Source: Prevotella sp.
Lineage (GTDB): Bacteria > Bacteroidota > Bacteroidia > Bacteroidales > Bacteroidaceae
Length of the DNA: 52,823 nucleotides
NCBI GenBank assembly: GCA_017483805.1
Contig: JAFUUL010000131.1
Location: 1 to 52,823 of the forward strand
Reading direction: 5' to 3'
Below, piece by piece: positions 36,901 to 44,422 of the stretch (the first letter of the stretch is position 1; each line of letters opens with the position of its first letter). The notes below the pieces were generated by a model. The model saw only the letters and a list, made by a program, of their open reading frames with translations, did not search any database and was not told the DNA's origin. Both the position numbers and the translations under genes were made by a program.

Positions 36901-37005
36901 ATACTGGAACTTTGTCTGTTCAGCCCTAAAGTGATCGGATGGCAGTCGTCCAAGCAGGCTACCCCTGAGACTATAACTATTCAAGAACAAGGAAACGTAG
37001 AATGA
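33979..37005 (+). CDS. Ser/Thr protein kinase with C-terminal membrane helices
   Basis: 1008 residues. The disordered N-terminus carries ERTLKPD (Thr30) and ERTLRPD (Thr54). The kinase domain spans about 80-340: glycine loop SGEGQV (92-98), Lys111 in VLKIYY, the catalytic loop LLHKDVKPTN (Asp199, HKD in place of HRD), DFG at 219-221 and APE at 245-247, so it should be active. A long region (about 345-785) with no recognised domain follows, then five membrane helices between about 790 and 985. The kinase would face the cytoplasm. The gene overlaps its neighbours by 1 and 4 nt. With the FHA and PP2C genes downstream it forms a complete Ser/Thr phospho-signalling set. Confidence 0.93.
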   Translation: MADIDYEKTNVLGRGVPVHNVDADDNLERTLKPDTTLDTSPLMVDLPLSSVERTLRPDGGMAPMAAAAEQAKQRRFCLKGDEYVEKACLSDNSGEGQVFLVERDGQEFVLKIYYPNFDVNKKLMQVVKSFDFELVVKVFDYGRTYVEGVSRFYELMEYLRGGTLKDVDLKGDFNRFRRLALQAAGALAYCHQNHLLHKDVKPTNYFFRDEQQQQLVLGDFGISALQEDEGDSFRTTQARTPIYAAPEMYSDVIDGVVEITYAADFYSLGITLFALWLGENPMSANERTMMKQKNEGRLPRLVELPEQVKKLVQGLTSVNLQNRWGFKEVERWFKGENVEVDISSPFLRYKSFVVDPERNLVASNVKELVPMLLSNQQLAMNYLYGGRIVQWLESSGNVKLATVIKDVVTNRYPADQKAGLMTACYTMDPSLPYTDIQGVECDDEHAVSLSLLSYPEKYALTLRNPNDNLFLWLECRLKCDMDRLHSYFAEGKDGRLGVLRMVYEIDYDVPFLSRFPSSSLGEIVHSFGHCQVSDDEWKSLSDGRLLSWMYAHEDMMACEALRIMTKGQTPSRTLGYKVLYNIDRSAAYDLQEAITPERIGQLLADILVREQNSSAQELAEQTNDFTDIDGRFFYYAQLHGWTDLLAMAQQCFDLKSEENRERLGAYDLRTALYRFVRILGATPTYRLPGGALLDNGLDLDSRNVSSIKLEIRNGAFPQWLAVFYHEDPTRDFTEEYSYERELEKWILALGNLDPQQIYYRRYMKACEDTKERVSDVRRLWKKTVMREKMWKYTFLALAAVWMVLVFILGLDDRTYLFDHHFMTMILPLGGMTGIIVAVRAYFKGYGAMMSMLFGGLGLASAMIPYYLLKYVDTNYPALFHYVVAALTVVYVAIALLTDFSKDQHRDTQFVDNVLSNQDVRSTLLDPLYFTFKTRSQRYKASNFGLLDEVADQTHSISGELVIHYVLWALTAIVLILELCLFSPKVIGWQSSKQATPETITIQEQGNVE

Positions 37006-40000
37006 TTTGCGAACAATGTCATAAGGAAAACAGAAGCAGCGCAAAGTTCTGTAAGTGGTGCGGACAGCCGATGGTGTCGCAGTTCGTGCTTGACAAGATG
37101 ATTGGACTCAACGACGTGAAGGTGCAGTTGAAGACCATTGTCGACACCTATGCTTATCTGCGCTCGCGCAAGGATATTGCGGCCGTCCGCCTCTCGGTCA
37201 ACGCCATCATCATCGGCGAGACGGGCACGGGCAAGACGGCTCTGGCAGAGATCATCCGCGACTACTTCTTCCAGCACAAGATCATCGAGAAGCCCAAACT
37301 GACGATGGTCGATGCCGTCGACTACCAGCGCTTCGTCGACAAGTGGGATGACAACATCAAGAAGGCCCGCAACGGTATCCTCTTCTTCGACAATGTGCAG
37401 AAACTCCTGCCCGACAAGTACTCAAACCAGGTGAACCCGCTCGACAAGTTGTTTGTCGAGATGGACAAGTGGGATGACAACCCCATTGTCATCATGGCCG
37501 GCCTGCCCAAGGGACTTGACGACTTCCTGGAGAACAACCCTGCGGTGAAGAACCGTTTCAAGTATATCTTCCGCTTGCCGGTGCCCGGCTATCAGGAACT
37601 GTGTGACATCGTCAAGCAGAAACTGAGCCGCAAGTATGGCCTGTCGGAGTTCTCGCCTGAGGCTGACGAACAGTTGGCCCGCTACTTCAAGTACCAGATA
37701 AAGATCAAGGACGAGACCTTTGGCAACGCCCATCTGGCCATGAAGACGGCTGAGGACATTTTTACTCTATTCATCAGCCGTGGCTCTGCCGAGACCCGCG
37801 TGGAGCGCGAGGACATCAAAGGCTATGTGCCTGAGGAGCGCTCGCTGGACGATATACTGGGCGACCTGGATACCTTCATCGGCATGACCGAAGTCAAGCA
37901 GGCCGTTCGCGAGATGGCCTACTCGGTGCAGAACAGCCTGCAGCGTCAGGAGCGCGGACTGGGTGAGGCTCAGAAGATGTCGATGCACACGGTGCTGACC
38001 GGCAATCCCGGCACGGGTAAGACAACCATTGCCCGCAAGTTGGGCGAGATTCTGGCTGCCATCGGCTATCTGGACTCCGGCCACGTGGTCGAGGTGGACC
38101 GCTCCAAGATGGTGTCGCCCTATCAGGGAGAGACGCCCAAGGTGGTCAATGCCCTCTGCGACAAGGCCATGGGCGGCATTCTCTTTGTCGACGAGGCCTA
38201 CACGCTGGCACCTGTCAGCCAGGCCGGCGACCGCGACAATCAGGGCGCACAGGCCCTGGAGACGCTGATGAAGCGCATGGAGGATGACCGCGACAAGTTT
38301 GTGGTCATCGCCGCCGGCTACCGGACGGAGATGGAGAATCTCTTCCGTGTGAACCCCGGTATGCGCAGCCGCTTCAGTTATTTCCTCAACCTGGAGGACT
38401 ACACGCCGGATGAACTGTACCAGATTCTCGAGGTCTTTGCCCACGGCAAGCAGTACGTGTTCTCCGAGGAGGCAGAGAAACTGGCCCGCAAGATGATTGG
38501 CGAGATGTACGAGCATCGTGACAAGGACTTCGCCAACGGCCGCACCATGCGCTCACTCTTCGATGAGATATGCAAGCGGCAGGCTCGTCGCCTGCAGGAG
38601 GGCAATGTCGCCGAGATGACCAACGAGCAACTGATGACCATCGAGGTGGGTGATATACCTTACGAGGCTCCCAAGGAGGTGGACTACAAGGAGTGCCTGA
38701 AGAGTCTCGATGGCCTGATCGGCCTGGACTCCGTCAAGAAGGAAATATCCAACCTGGCCGGCTTCCTGAACCTGCAGATCAAGCGCGGCGAGACGAATAT
38801 GTTCCAGGGCAAGCACTACGTCTTTACTGGTAACCCCGGTACGGGTAAGACCACCGTGGCGCGTATCATGGCCGACGTGTTCAAGACGCTGGGCATCATC
38901 TCCAAGGGTCAACTGGTGGAGGCCGACCGTTCCAAACTGGTGGCTGGCTTCTCCGGCCAGACGGCTATCAAGACCAACCAACTCATCGATACCGCCATGG
39001 GCGGTGTGCTCTTCATCGACGAGGCCTATACGCTGAAGTCGAGCGACAACGACTCCTTCGGCAGCGAGGCCATCGACACGCTGTTGAAGCGACTGGAGGA
39101 CGATCGCGGCAAGTTCATCTGCATCGTGGCCGGCTATACCGACCAGATGCACGACTTCATCGATTCGAATCCGGGCCTGAAGAGCCGTTTCACGCAGACC
39201 ATCCACTTCGATGACTACAAGCCCGACGAACTCACGCAGATATTTATGAACATGGCCGAGGCCAAACACTTCGTGATGGACGACGAGGTGAAGGTGGCCA
39301 TCCGTCGCCTGTTCGAGCAGATATACCTGCGTCGCGACAAGAACTTCGGCAATGCCCGTGAGGCCCGTCGCGTCTTCGACGAAACGGTGGAGCGCCAGAG
39401 CCAGCGACTGATTGAGATGATGAGCCAGCCAGACGTGGTCATCAGTGACGGTCTGTCGGAGGGCTTCTTCAACGAGGCCGATATGTATGCCCTGAAGGTG
39501 GAAGACCTGCCCATGATGCAGAGTGCCAAGGCACGTCCGCTGGAGGAAGTGCTCACCGAACTGGACGACTTCATCGGCATGCAGTCCGTCAAGGATGCCA
39601 TCCGCCGCCTGGCCGTACAGAGCCTGTTTGTCAAGCAGCGTGCCGCCGTAGGTGCCGGCAACGTGCAACAGATGTCGATGAACTTCATCCTGACGGGTAA
39701 TCCCGGTACGGGCAAGACCACCATTGCGCGCAAGATGGGCGAGGTGCTCCAGTCGATGGAGATTCTGCCCACCTCTCGTGTCATCGAGGCCAGCCGTGCC
39801 ACCCTCGTGGGCAAGTATATGGGTGAGACGCCGAAGATTGTCAACTCCATGTGCGACAAGGCTCTGGGCGGCATCCTCTTTATCGACGAGGCCTATATGC
39901 TCAGCGACCAGAACGACCAGTATGGCAAGGAGGCCGTCGACACGCTGATGAAGCGCATGGAGGACGACCGCGGCAAGTTCGTGGTCATCGCCGCCGGCTA

Positions 40001-40346
40001 TCAGGACAAGATGGAGGAGTTCCTCGATATGAACGCCGGACTGGCCAGTCGCTTCACCTATAAACTCCACATCGACGACTATAGCGACAAGGAACTGCTG
40101 GAGATCTTCAAGATGATGGCGAAGAAGGAGCAGTACGTGGTATCGCCGGAGGCAGAGAAGAAGGCGGAGCATATTCTGGAGACCATGCCCAAGGGCCCCA
40201 ACTTCGGCAATGCCCGCACCGTTCGCAATATGCTCGATGCCACCATTCAGCAACTCTCCATCCGTGTGTCGCAGATACCTCAGGATCAGGTGACGAAGGA
40301 GACCTACCAGTTGATACTGCCTGAGGATGTCAGGTTGAGCAAGTAA
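37002..40346 (+). CDS. Zinc ribbon plus four tandem AAA modules (CbbX/SpoVK/EccA type)
   Basis: 1114 residues. An N-terminal zinc ribbon (CEQCHKENRSSAKFCKWC, 3-20) is followed by four AAA modules. Module 1 has Walker A GETGTGKT (72-79) but a degenerate Walker B, FFDNVQKL, with Asn where the catalytic Glu belongs. Modules 2-4 have GNPGTGKT near 332, 608 and 897, each with a full Walker B (LFVDEAYTL, LFIDEAYTL, LFIDEAYML). The CbbX-like group remodels protein complexes such as Rubisco, and EccA serves type VII secretion; the substrate here is unknown. The ATG overlaps the kinase TGA, so it should be made with the kinase. Confidence 0.93.
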   Translation: MICEQCHKENRSSAKFCKWCGQPMVSQFVLDKMIGLNDVKVQLKTIVDTYAYLRSRKDIAAVRLSVNAIIIGETGTGKTALAEIIRDYFFQHKIIEKPKLTMVDAVDYQRFVDKWDDNIKKARNGILFFDNVQKLLPDKYSNQVNPLDKLFVEMDKWDDNPIVIMAGLPKGLDDFLENNPAVKNRFKYIFRLPVPGYQELCDIVKQKLSRKYGLSEFSPEADEQLARYFKYQIKIKDETFGNAHLAMKTAEDIFTLFISRGSAETRVEREDIKGYVPEERSLDDILGDLDTFIGMTEVKQAVREMAYSVQNSLQRQERGLGEAQKMSMHTVLTGNPGTGKTTIARKLGEILAAIGYLDSGHVVEVDRSKMVSPYQGETPKVVNALCDKAMGGILFVDEAYTLAPVSQAGDRDNQGAQALETLMKRMEDDRDKFVVIAAGYRTEMENLFRVNPGMRSRFSYFLNLEDYTPDELYQILEVFAHGKQYVFSEEAEKLARKMIGEMYEHRDKDFANGRTMRSLFDEICKRQARRLQEGNVAEMTNEQLMTIEVGDIPYEAPKEVDYKECLKSLDGLIGLDSVKKEISNLAGFLNLQIKRGETNMFQGKHYVFTGNPGTGKTTVARIMADVFKTLGIISKGQLVEADRSKLVAGFSGQTAIKTNQLIDTAMGGVLFIDEAYTLKSSDNDSFGSEAIDTLLKRLEDDRGKFICIVAGYTDQMHDFIDSNPGLKSRFTQTIHFDDYKPDELTQIFMNMAEAKHFVMDDEVKVAIRRLFEQIYLRRDKNFGNAREARRVFDETVERQSQRLIEMMSQPDVVISDGLSEGFFNEADMYALKVEDLPMMQSAKARPLEEVLTELDDFIGMQSVKDAIRRLAVQSLFVKQRAAVGAGNVQQMSMNFILTGNPGTGKTTIARKMGEVLQSMEILPTSRVIEASRATLVGKYMGETPKIVNSMCDKALGGILFIDEAYMLSDQNDQYGKEAVDTLMKRMEDDRGKFVVIAAGYQDKMEEFLDMNAGLASRFTYKLHIDDYSDKELLEIFKMMAKKEQYVVSPEAEKKAEHILETMPKGPNFGNARTVRNMLDATIQQLSIRVSQIPQDQVTKETYQLILPEDVRLSK

Positions 40347-40376
40347 AACAAGAACACGTAAATAATAATTGCAGAT

Positions 40377-40925
40377 ATGATAGTTTGTCCGAATTGCAAG
40401 GAAGAAATAGATGACGATTCCTGGTATTGTGACCAGTGCGGCCAGCATCTGGCCTTCTGTGAGCGTTGTGGTCGGGTGGGCAACGGCAAGCGTTGCACCT
40501 CCTGCGGTGGCGTGATGCTGCCGTCGGAGGAATACTATGGCCGCGACACATCCTCTGCGTCAGAAGCAGCAGGGGAGGACACACCGGTCGCCATCACGCA
40601 GACCAACCGAATCACGCCAGCGGCTACGCCTCAACTGATGCTCTTCAACGACTCGCTGGGCATCCGCATCGCAGGCACCAACGGGGCCATCATCGGCCGT
40701 CGTCAGGGGCCATACGTGCAGTTCTTCCAGCAGAACCTGTATGTATCAGGTGTGCACGCCCAGATCAAGTTCGATGATGCCTCGGGCTGGTGCGTGATAG
40801 ACAAGCATTCGTCAAACGGAACAAAAGTGAACGACCGCCAGTTGCTGCCCGACGTAGAGACGCCGCTGAAGAGTGGTGACATAGTCACGCTGGCCAATGT
40901 CGCTCTGAGGGTTAGTATAAAGTAA
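40377..40925 (+). CDS. Zinc-ribbon and FHA domain protein
   Basis: 182 residues. The N-terminus has four CxxC pairs (CPNC, CDQC, CERC, CTSC; residues 4-43), i.e. a double zinc ribbon. The FHA domain spans about 87-180 with Gly-Arg at 107-108, SGVH at 124-127 and SSNGT at 145-149, the residues that form the phosphothreonine pocket. It has no membrane segment. It should read phosphorylated targets of the kinase encoded two genes upstream. It lies 30 nt behind the AAA gene and 6 nt before the PP2C gene. Confidence 0.93.
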   Translation: MIVCPNCKEEIDDDSWYCDQCGQHLAFCERCGRVGNGKRCTSCGGVMLPSEEYYGRDTSSASEAAGEDTPVAITQTNRITPAATPQLMLFNDSLGIRIAGTNGAIIGRRQGPYVQFFQQNLYVSGVHAQIKFDDASGWCVIDKHSSNGTKVNDRQLLPDVETPLKSGDIVTLANVALRVSIK

Positions 40926-40931
40926 GAGAAG

Positions 40932-41678
40932 ATGCCGATTTTCAATATTACTGCTTCAAGCAGGGTGGGATGCGTCAGAACCCACAACGAAGATATGGTG
41001 CTGGTCGGCGACCAGGTGATCAGGGACGGAGAGACGAGCCTCTCCGTGTCTGCCGACGACATCGACCGTCTGGTTGTTGCCGTGGCTGACGGTATGGGTG
41101 GACACAGGAGTGGCGATGTGGCCAGTTCTGACACCATCGAGAATCTCAGATACTTCTTCAGCGACCTGCCCGTCGGACTGTCCGAAGAGCGGTTCCGCGA
41201 GTTCATCGTCAACTGGCACGCCAGCATTCATTCCATTGTCGACTCGAAGGGACGTGCCGACGAGCGCTACGCTAAGATGGGCACCACGCTGGTCGCACTG
41301 GTAGGCTATGCCCACAACTACTATTGGCTGAACTGCGGCGACAGTCGCCTGTATCGGCTTCATCAGGGCGAGTTCACTCAGGTGACCACCGACCACTCAC
41401 TGGCTAACCAACTGGGTGGCAACACGCCCACTAACATCATCACCAATTGCATCGGTGGCGGTTGCCGGTCGAGTTTCGTCGATATGGTGCAGTGCAACGA
41501 CCTGCTGCAACCCGGCGATGTGCTGCTGCTCTGCAGCGACGGACTCAGCGACCTGCTGCCCGACAGCGAGATCAGCAAGATGCTCCAGCAAGGCAGCAAT
41601 GCCAACGACCTCTGCCTGGCTGCTGAGGCAGCCGGCGGCTACGACAACGTGTCGGTTGTCGTCATCAGGATAGAATAA
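40932..41678 (+). CDS. PP2C-type Ser/Thr protein phosphatase
   Basis: 248 residues, a compact bacterial PP2C (PrpC/Stp type). Metal-binding motifs are intact: VRTHNED (Glu20, Asp21), VADGMGGH (Asp53, Gly54), GDSRLYR near 136, CSDGLSD near 203 and GYDNVSVVV near 236. It removes phosphate from Ser/Thr and should oppose the kinase of the same operon. It is soluble. metA starts 15 nt later with no promoter between. Confidence 0.96.
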   Translation: MPIFNITASSRVGCVRTHNEDMVLVGDQVIRDGETSLSVSADDIDRLVVAVADGMGGHRSGDVASSDTIENLRYFFSDLPVGLSEERFREFIVNWHASIHSIVDSKGRADERYAKMGTTLVALVGYAHNYYWLNCGDSRLYRLHQGEFTQVTTDHSLANQLGGNTPTNIITNCIGGGCRSSFVDMVQCNDLLQPGDVLLLCSDGLSDLLPDSEISKMLQQGSNANDLCLAAEAAGGYDNVSVVVIRIE

Positions 41679-41693
41679 AAACTCAAACACAAA

Positions 41694-42611
41694 ATGCCAT
41701 TAAGACTTCCAGACAGGCTTCCTGCCATAGACATACTCAAGCATGAGAACATCTTCGTGATGGACGACTCCAGGGCCCATGCCCAGGACATTCGTCCGTT
41801 GCGCATCGTCATCCTCAACCTCATGCCGTTGAAGATCACCACAGAGACGGACCTCATCCGCCTGCTGTCGAACACGCCCCTTCAACTCGACATCAGTTTC
41901 ATGAAGTTGAAGAGCCACACGCCCAAGAATACGCCCATCGAGCACATGATGATGTTCTACCGCGACTTCGAGTCGATGCGCAACGAGAAGTTCGACGGCA
42001 TGATCATCACCGGCGCTCCCGTGGAGACGCTCGACTTCGAGGAAGTGACCTATTGGGACGAGATTGCCGACATCTTCAACTGGGCCCGCACCCACGTCAC
42101 CAGCACCCTCTACATCTGCTGGGCGGCACAGGCCGGACTCTACCATTTCTATGGCGTGCCCAAGTATCCGCTGAAGAAGAAGATGTTCGGCATCTTCCGT
42201 CAGCACACGCTCGAGCCACGGATGCCCATCTTCCGCGGGTTCGACGACTGCTTCATGATGCCGCACAGCCGCCACACCGAGATTCTGCGTGCCGACGTTG
42301 AGGCCCGGCCGGAGTTGACGCTGCTGGCGGAGTCGGAGGACAGCGGCGTCAGCATCGTGATGGCACGCGGCGGACGAGAGTTCTTCGTCACCGGCCATCT
42401 GGAGTATGCGCCCAACACGCTGGACAACGAATACAAGCGCGACTTCGGCGTGCGCAACGATGTGGAGTTGCCCCGCAACTACTATCTCAACGACGACCCC
42501 CGTCAAGGGCCGCTGGTCTCATGGCGCGCGCACGCGAACCTTTTCTATAGTAACTGGATCAACTACTACATCTACCAGGAGACCCCCTACGACATCAACA
42601 AGATAGGATGA
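41694..42611 (+). CDS. metA: Homoserine O-acyltransferase (probably acetyl-CoA-specific)
   Basis: 305 residues. It acylates homoserine in methionine synthesis. The catalytic Cys142 is in YICWAAQAGL and the His/Glu pair is in VTGHLEY near 235-237. Residue 111 in GAPVETL is Glu; in characterised MetA enzymes Glu at this position goes with acetyl-CoA and Gly with succinyl-CoA, so the product is probably O-acetylhomoserine. No SAM riboswitch or promoter is seen in the 15 nt before it, so it seems to be expressed from the phospho-signalling operon. It overlaps the U32 gene by 4 nt. Confidence 0.96.
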   Translation: MPLRLPDRLPAIDILKHENIFVMDDSRAHAQDIRPLRIVILNLMPLKITTETDLIRLLSNTPLQLDISFMKLKSHTPKNTPIEHMMMFYRDFESMRNEKFDGMIITGAPVETLDFEEVTYWDEIADIFNWARTHVTSTLYICWAAQAGLYHFYGVPKYPLKKKMFGIFRQHTLEPRMPIFRGFDDCFMMPHSRHTEILRADVEARPELTLLAESEDSGVSIVMARGGREFFVTGHLEYAPNTLDNEYKRDFGVRNDVELPRNYYLNDDPRQGPLVSWRAHANLFYSNWINYYIYQETPYDINKIG

Positions 42612-44422
42612 GACCACTCGAACTGCTTGCGCCTGCCAGGAACCTGGAGTGCGGCTTGGCTGCCATCGATCACGGTGCCGATGCCGTCTACATAGGTGCT
42701 CAGCACTTCGGGGCCCGTGCAGCGGCAGGCAACAGCGTGGACAACATCCGCCTGCTCTGCCAGCACGCCCACCTCTATGGGGCGCGGGTCTACGTGACGG
42801 TCAACACCATCGTCTACGACCACGAACTCGACGCTATGTGCCGTCTGCTGACGCAACTGGCTGAGGCTGAGGTCGATGCCATTCTGGTGCAGGACATGGC
42901 CGTGATGATCATGGCGCGCCAGTTGGGGCTCACCGTCCATGCTTCCACGCAGACGGACAACCGCACTGCTGCCAAGGTGCGCTGGCTCACCAGTCAGGGC
43001 TTTGCCCGCGTGGTGCTGGCCCGCGAACTCTCTGCGGCCGAGATTGCCGAGATTCACCGTCAGGTGCCTGAGGCCGAACTCGAGGTCTTTGTCCACGGTG
43101 CCCTCTGCGTCAGTTACAGCGGCCAGTGCTATGCCTCGCAGCATTGCTTCGGCCGCAGTGCCAACAGGGGCGAGTGCGCCCAGTTCTGCCGCATGAAGTT
43201 CGACCTGCTCGATGCCGACGGACAGCCTGTGGAGCAGCGTCAGCGCTACTATCTGTCGCTGAAGGACATGAATCAGAGCGACCATCTGGACGAACTGATT
43301 GAGGCCGGTGCCTCGTCGTTCAAGATCGAGGGTCGCCTGAAGGATGTGGCCTACGTGAAGAATGTGACCGCCGCCTACAGCGAGCGTCTCAACCAATACA
43401 TAGCCCGCCACCCCGGCCAGTACGAGCGGGCGTCGAAGGGCCGCTGCACCTACACCTTCCGTCCCGACCTGCGTAAGACCTTTAATCGCGGCTATACCAC
43501 CTATTTCCTCCACGGTCGCCAGCCCGACATCGCCTCGTTCGACACGCCCAAGGCCATGGGTGAGTTTGTGGGCACGGTGAAGGAACTTCGCGGCCAGTCG
43601 TTCACGGTGGCCGGCGTGGCCTCGTTCAGCAATGGCGACGGCCTTTGCTTCGTCAACGGCGAGCGCGCGCTGGAGGGTTTCCGTGTGAATAGGGTAGAGG
43701 GCAACCGCCTGTTCCCCCTGAAGATGCCGGCGGGCCTCCGACCAGGCCTCCGCCTCTATCGCAACAACGACCAGGAGATGGAGCGTCTGCTCAGTCGGCC
43801 CAGCAGCGAGCGCAAGATGCCGGTCACGATGGCCCTTCGCCCCACGGCCGACGGCTTCGAACTGCGCATGGGCGACGCCGTGGCCACCATCGAGGCCGAG
43901 CACCAGCAGGCCGAGAAGGATCAGCGTGAAAACATCGTGCGCCAGTTGACCCGTCTGGGCGGCACGCCCTACGAGTGCCATGAGGTCGATATCCCCGCCG
44001 ATTTCAACTACTTCATCCCCAGCAGCCTGCTGGCCGAACTGCGCCGGCGGGTCGTTTCGACGGCAGTTTCCAGTTGTTTCTACAGGAGAAACAAACTGTT
44101 TCCCCAGGAGAAACAAACTGTTTCTACAGGAGAAACACTTCGAAACTCCTATCTCTACAACGTCTCCAACGCCTTGGCCCGCCAGTTCTACGCGGAGCAG
44201 GGCATCAGCGTGGGGCCGGCCTTCGAGTTGGAGGAGCCCGCCGAGCGGCTGCTCATGCAGTGCCGCCACTGTCTGCGCTATGCGCTGGGCTTCTGCGTCA
44301 AGCATGGTGGACGCAGGCCTCAGTGGCGCGAGCCCCTCTCGTTGAGGCTGGGCGATGGGCGGCAGTTCCGCCTGGAGTTTGATTGCAAGAACTGTCAGAT
44401 GAATGTCTATGCCGATGCGTAA
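42608..44422 (+). CDS. U32 family protein (RlhA/TrhP-like RNA hydroxylation)
   Basis: 604 residues. Despite the U32 peptidase label, the long members of this family (RlhA, TrhP) take part in hydroxylation of rRNA or tRNA. The TIM-barrel N-terminus begins LELLAPARNLECGLAAIDHGAD, and the Cys cluster for a likely Fe-S site is GALCVSYSGQCYASQHCFGR ... GECAQFC near 165-195. A C-terminal collagenase-associated domain follows. Residues about 485-512 are odd: three 22-nt palindromic repeat units (44076-44141) encode a segment (CFYRRNKLFPQEKQTVSTGE) that looks foreign to the family. The reading frame is kept. The ATG overlaps the metA stop. RlhA and TrhP cannot be told apart from sequence reading alone. 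Confidence 0.85.
   Translation: MRPLELLAPARNLECGLAAIDHGADAVYIGAQHFGARAAAGNSVDNIRLLCQHAHLYGARVYVTVNTIVYDHELDAMCRLLTQLAEAEVDAILVQDMAVMIMARQLGLTVHASTQTDNRTAAKVRWLTSQGFARVVLARELSAAEIAEIHRQVPEAELEVFVHGALCVSYSGQCYASQHCFGRSANRGECAQFCRMKFDLLDADGQPVEQRQRYYLSLKDMNQSDHLDELIEAGASSFKIEGRLKDVAYVKNVTAAYSERLNQYIARHPGQYERASKGRCTYTFRPDLRKTFNRGYTTYFLHGRQPDIASFDTPKAMGEFVGTVKELRGQSFTVAGVASFSNGDGLCFVNGERALEGFRVNRVEGNRLFPLKMPAGLRPGLRLYRNNDQEMERLLSRPSSERKMPVTMALRPTADGFELRMGDAVATIEAEHQQAEKDQRENIVRQLTRLGGTPYECHEVDIPADFNYFIPSSLLAELRRRVVSTAVSSCFYRRNKLFPQEKQTVSTGETLRNSYLYNVSNALARQFYAEQGISVGPAFELEEPAERLLMQCRHCLRYALGFCVKHGGRRPQWREPLSLRLGDGRQFRLEFDCKNCQMNVYADA
44076..44141. repeat. Three tandem 22-nt palindromic units inside the U32 gene (family C)
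   Basis: 17-nt cores at 44076-44092, 44098-44114 and 44120-44136, in exact 22-nt register. The core is GTTTCTACAGGAGAAAC (arms GTTTC/GAAAC, 7-nt loop); the middle copy has CCC in place of TAC-type loop bases. Three units make 66 nt, or 22 codons, so the insertion keeps the frame although one unit would not. Confidence 0.9.

Noticed and set aside
41679-41693. SAM riboswitch or promoter ahead of metA
   Set aside because: Only 15 nt separate the PP2C stop from the metA start, which is too short for either.
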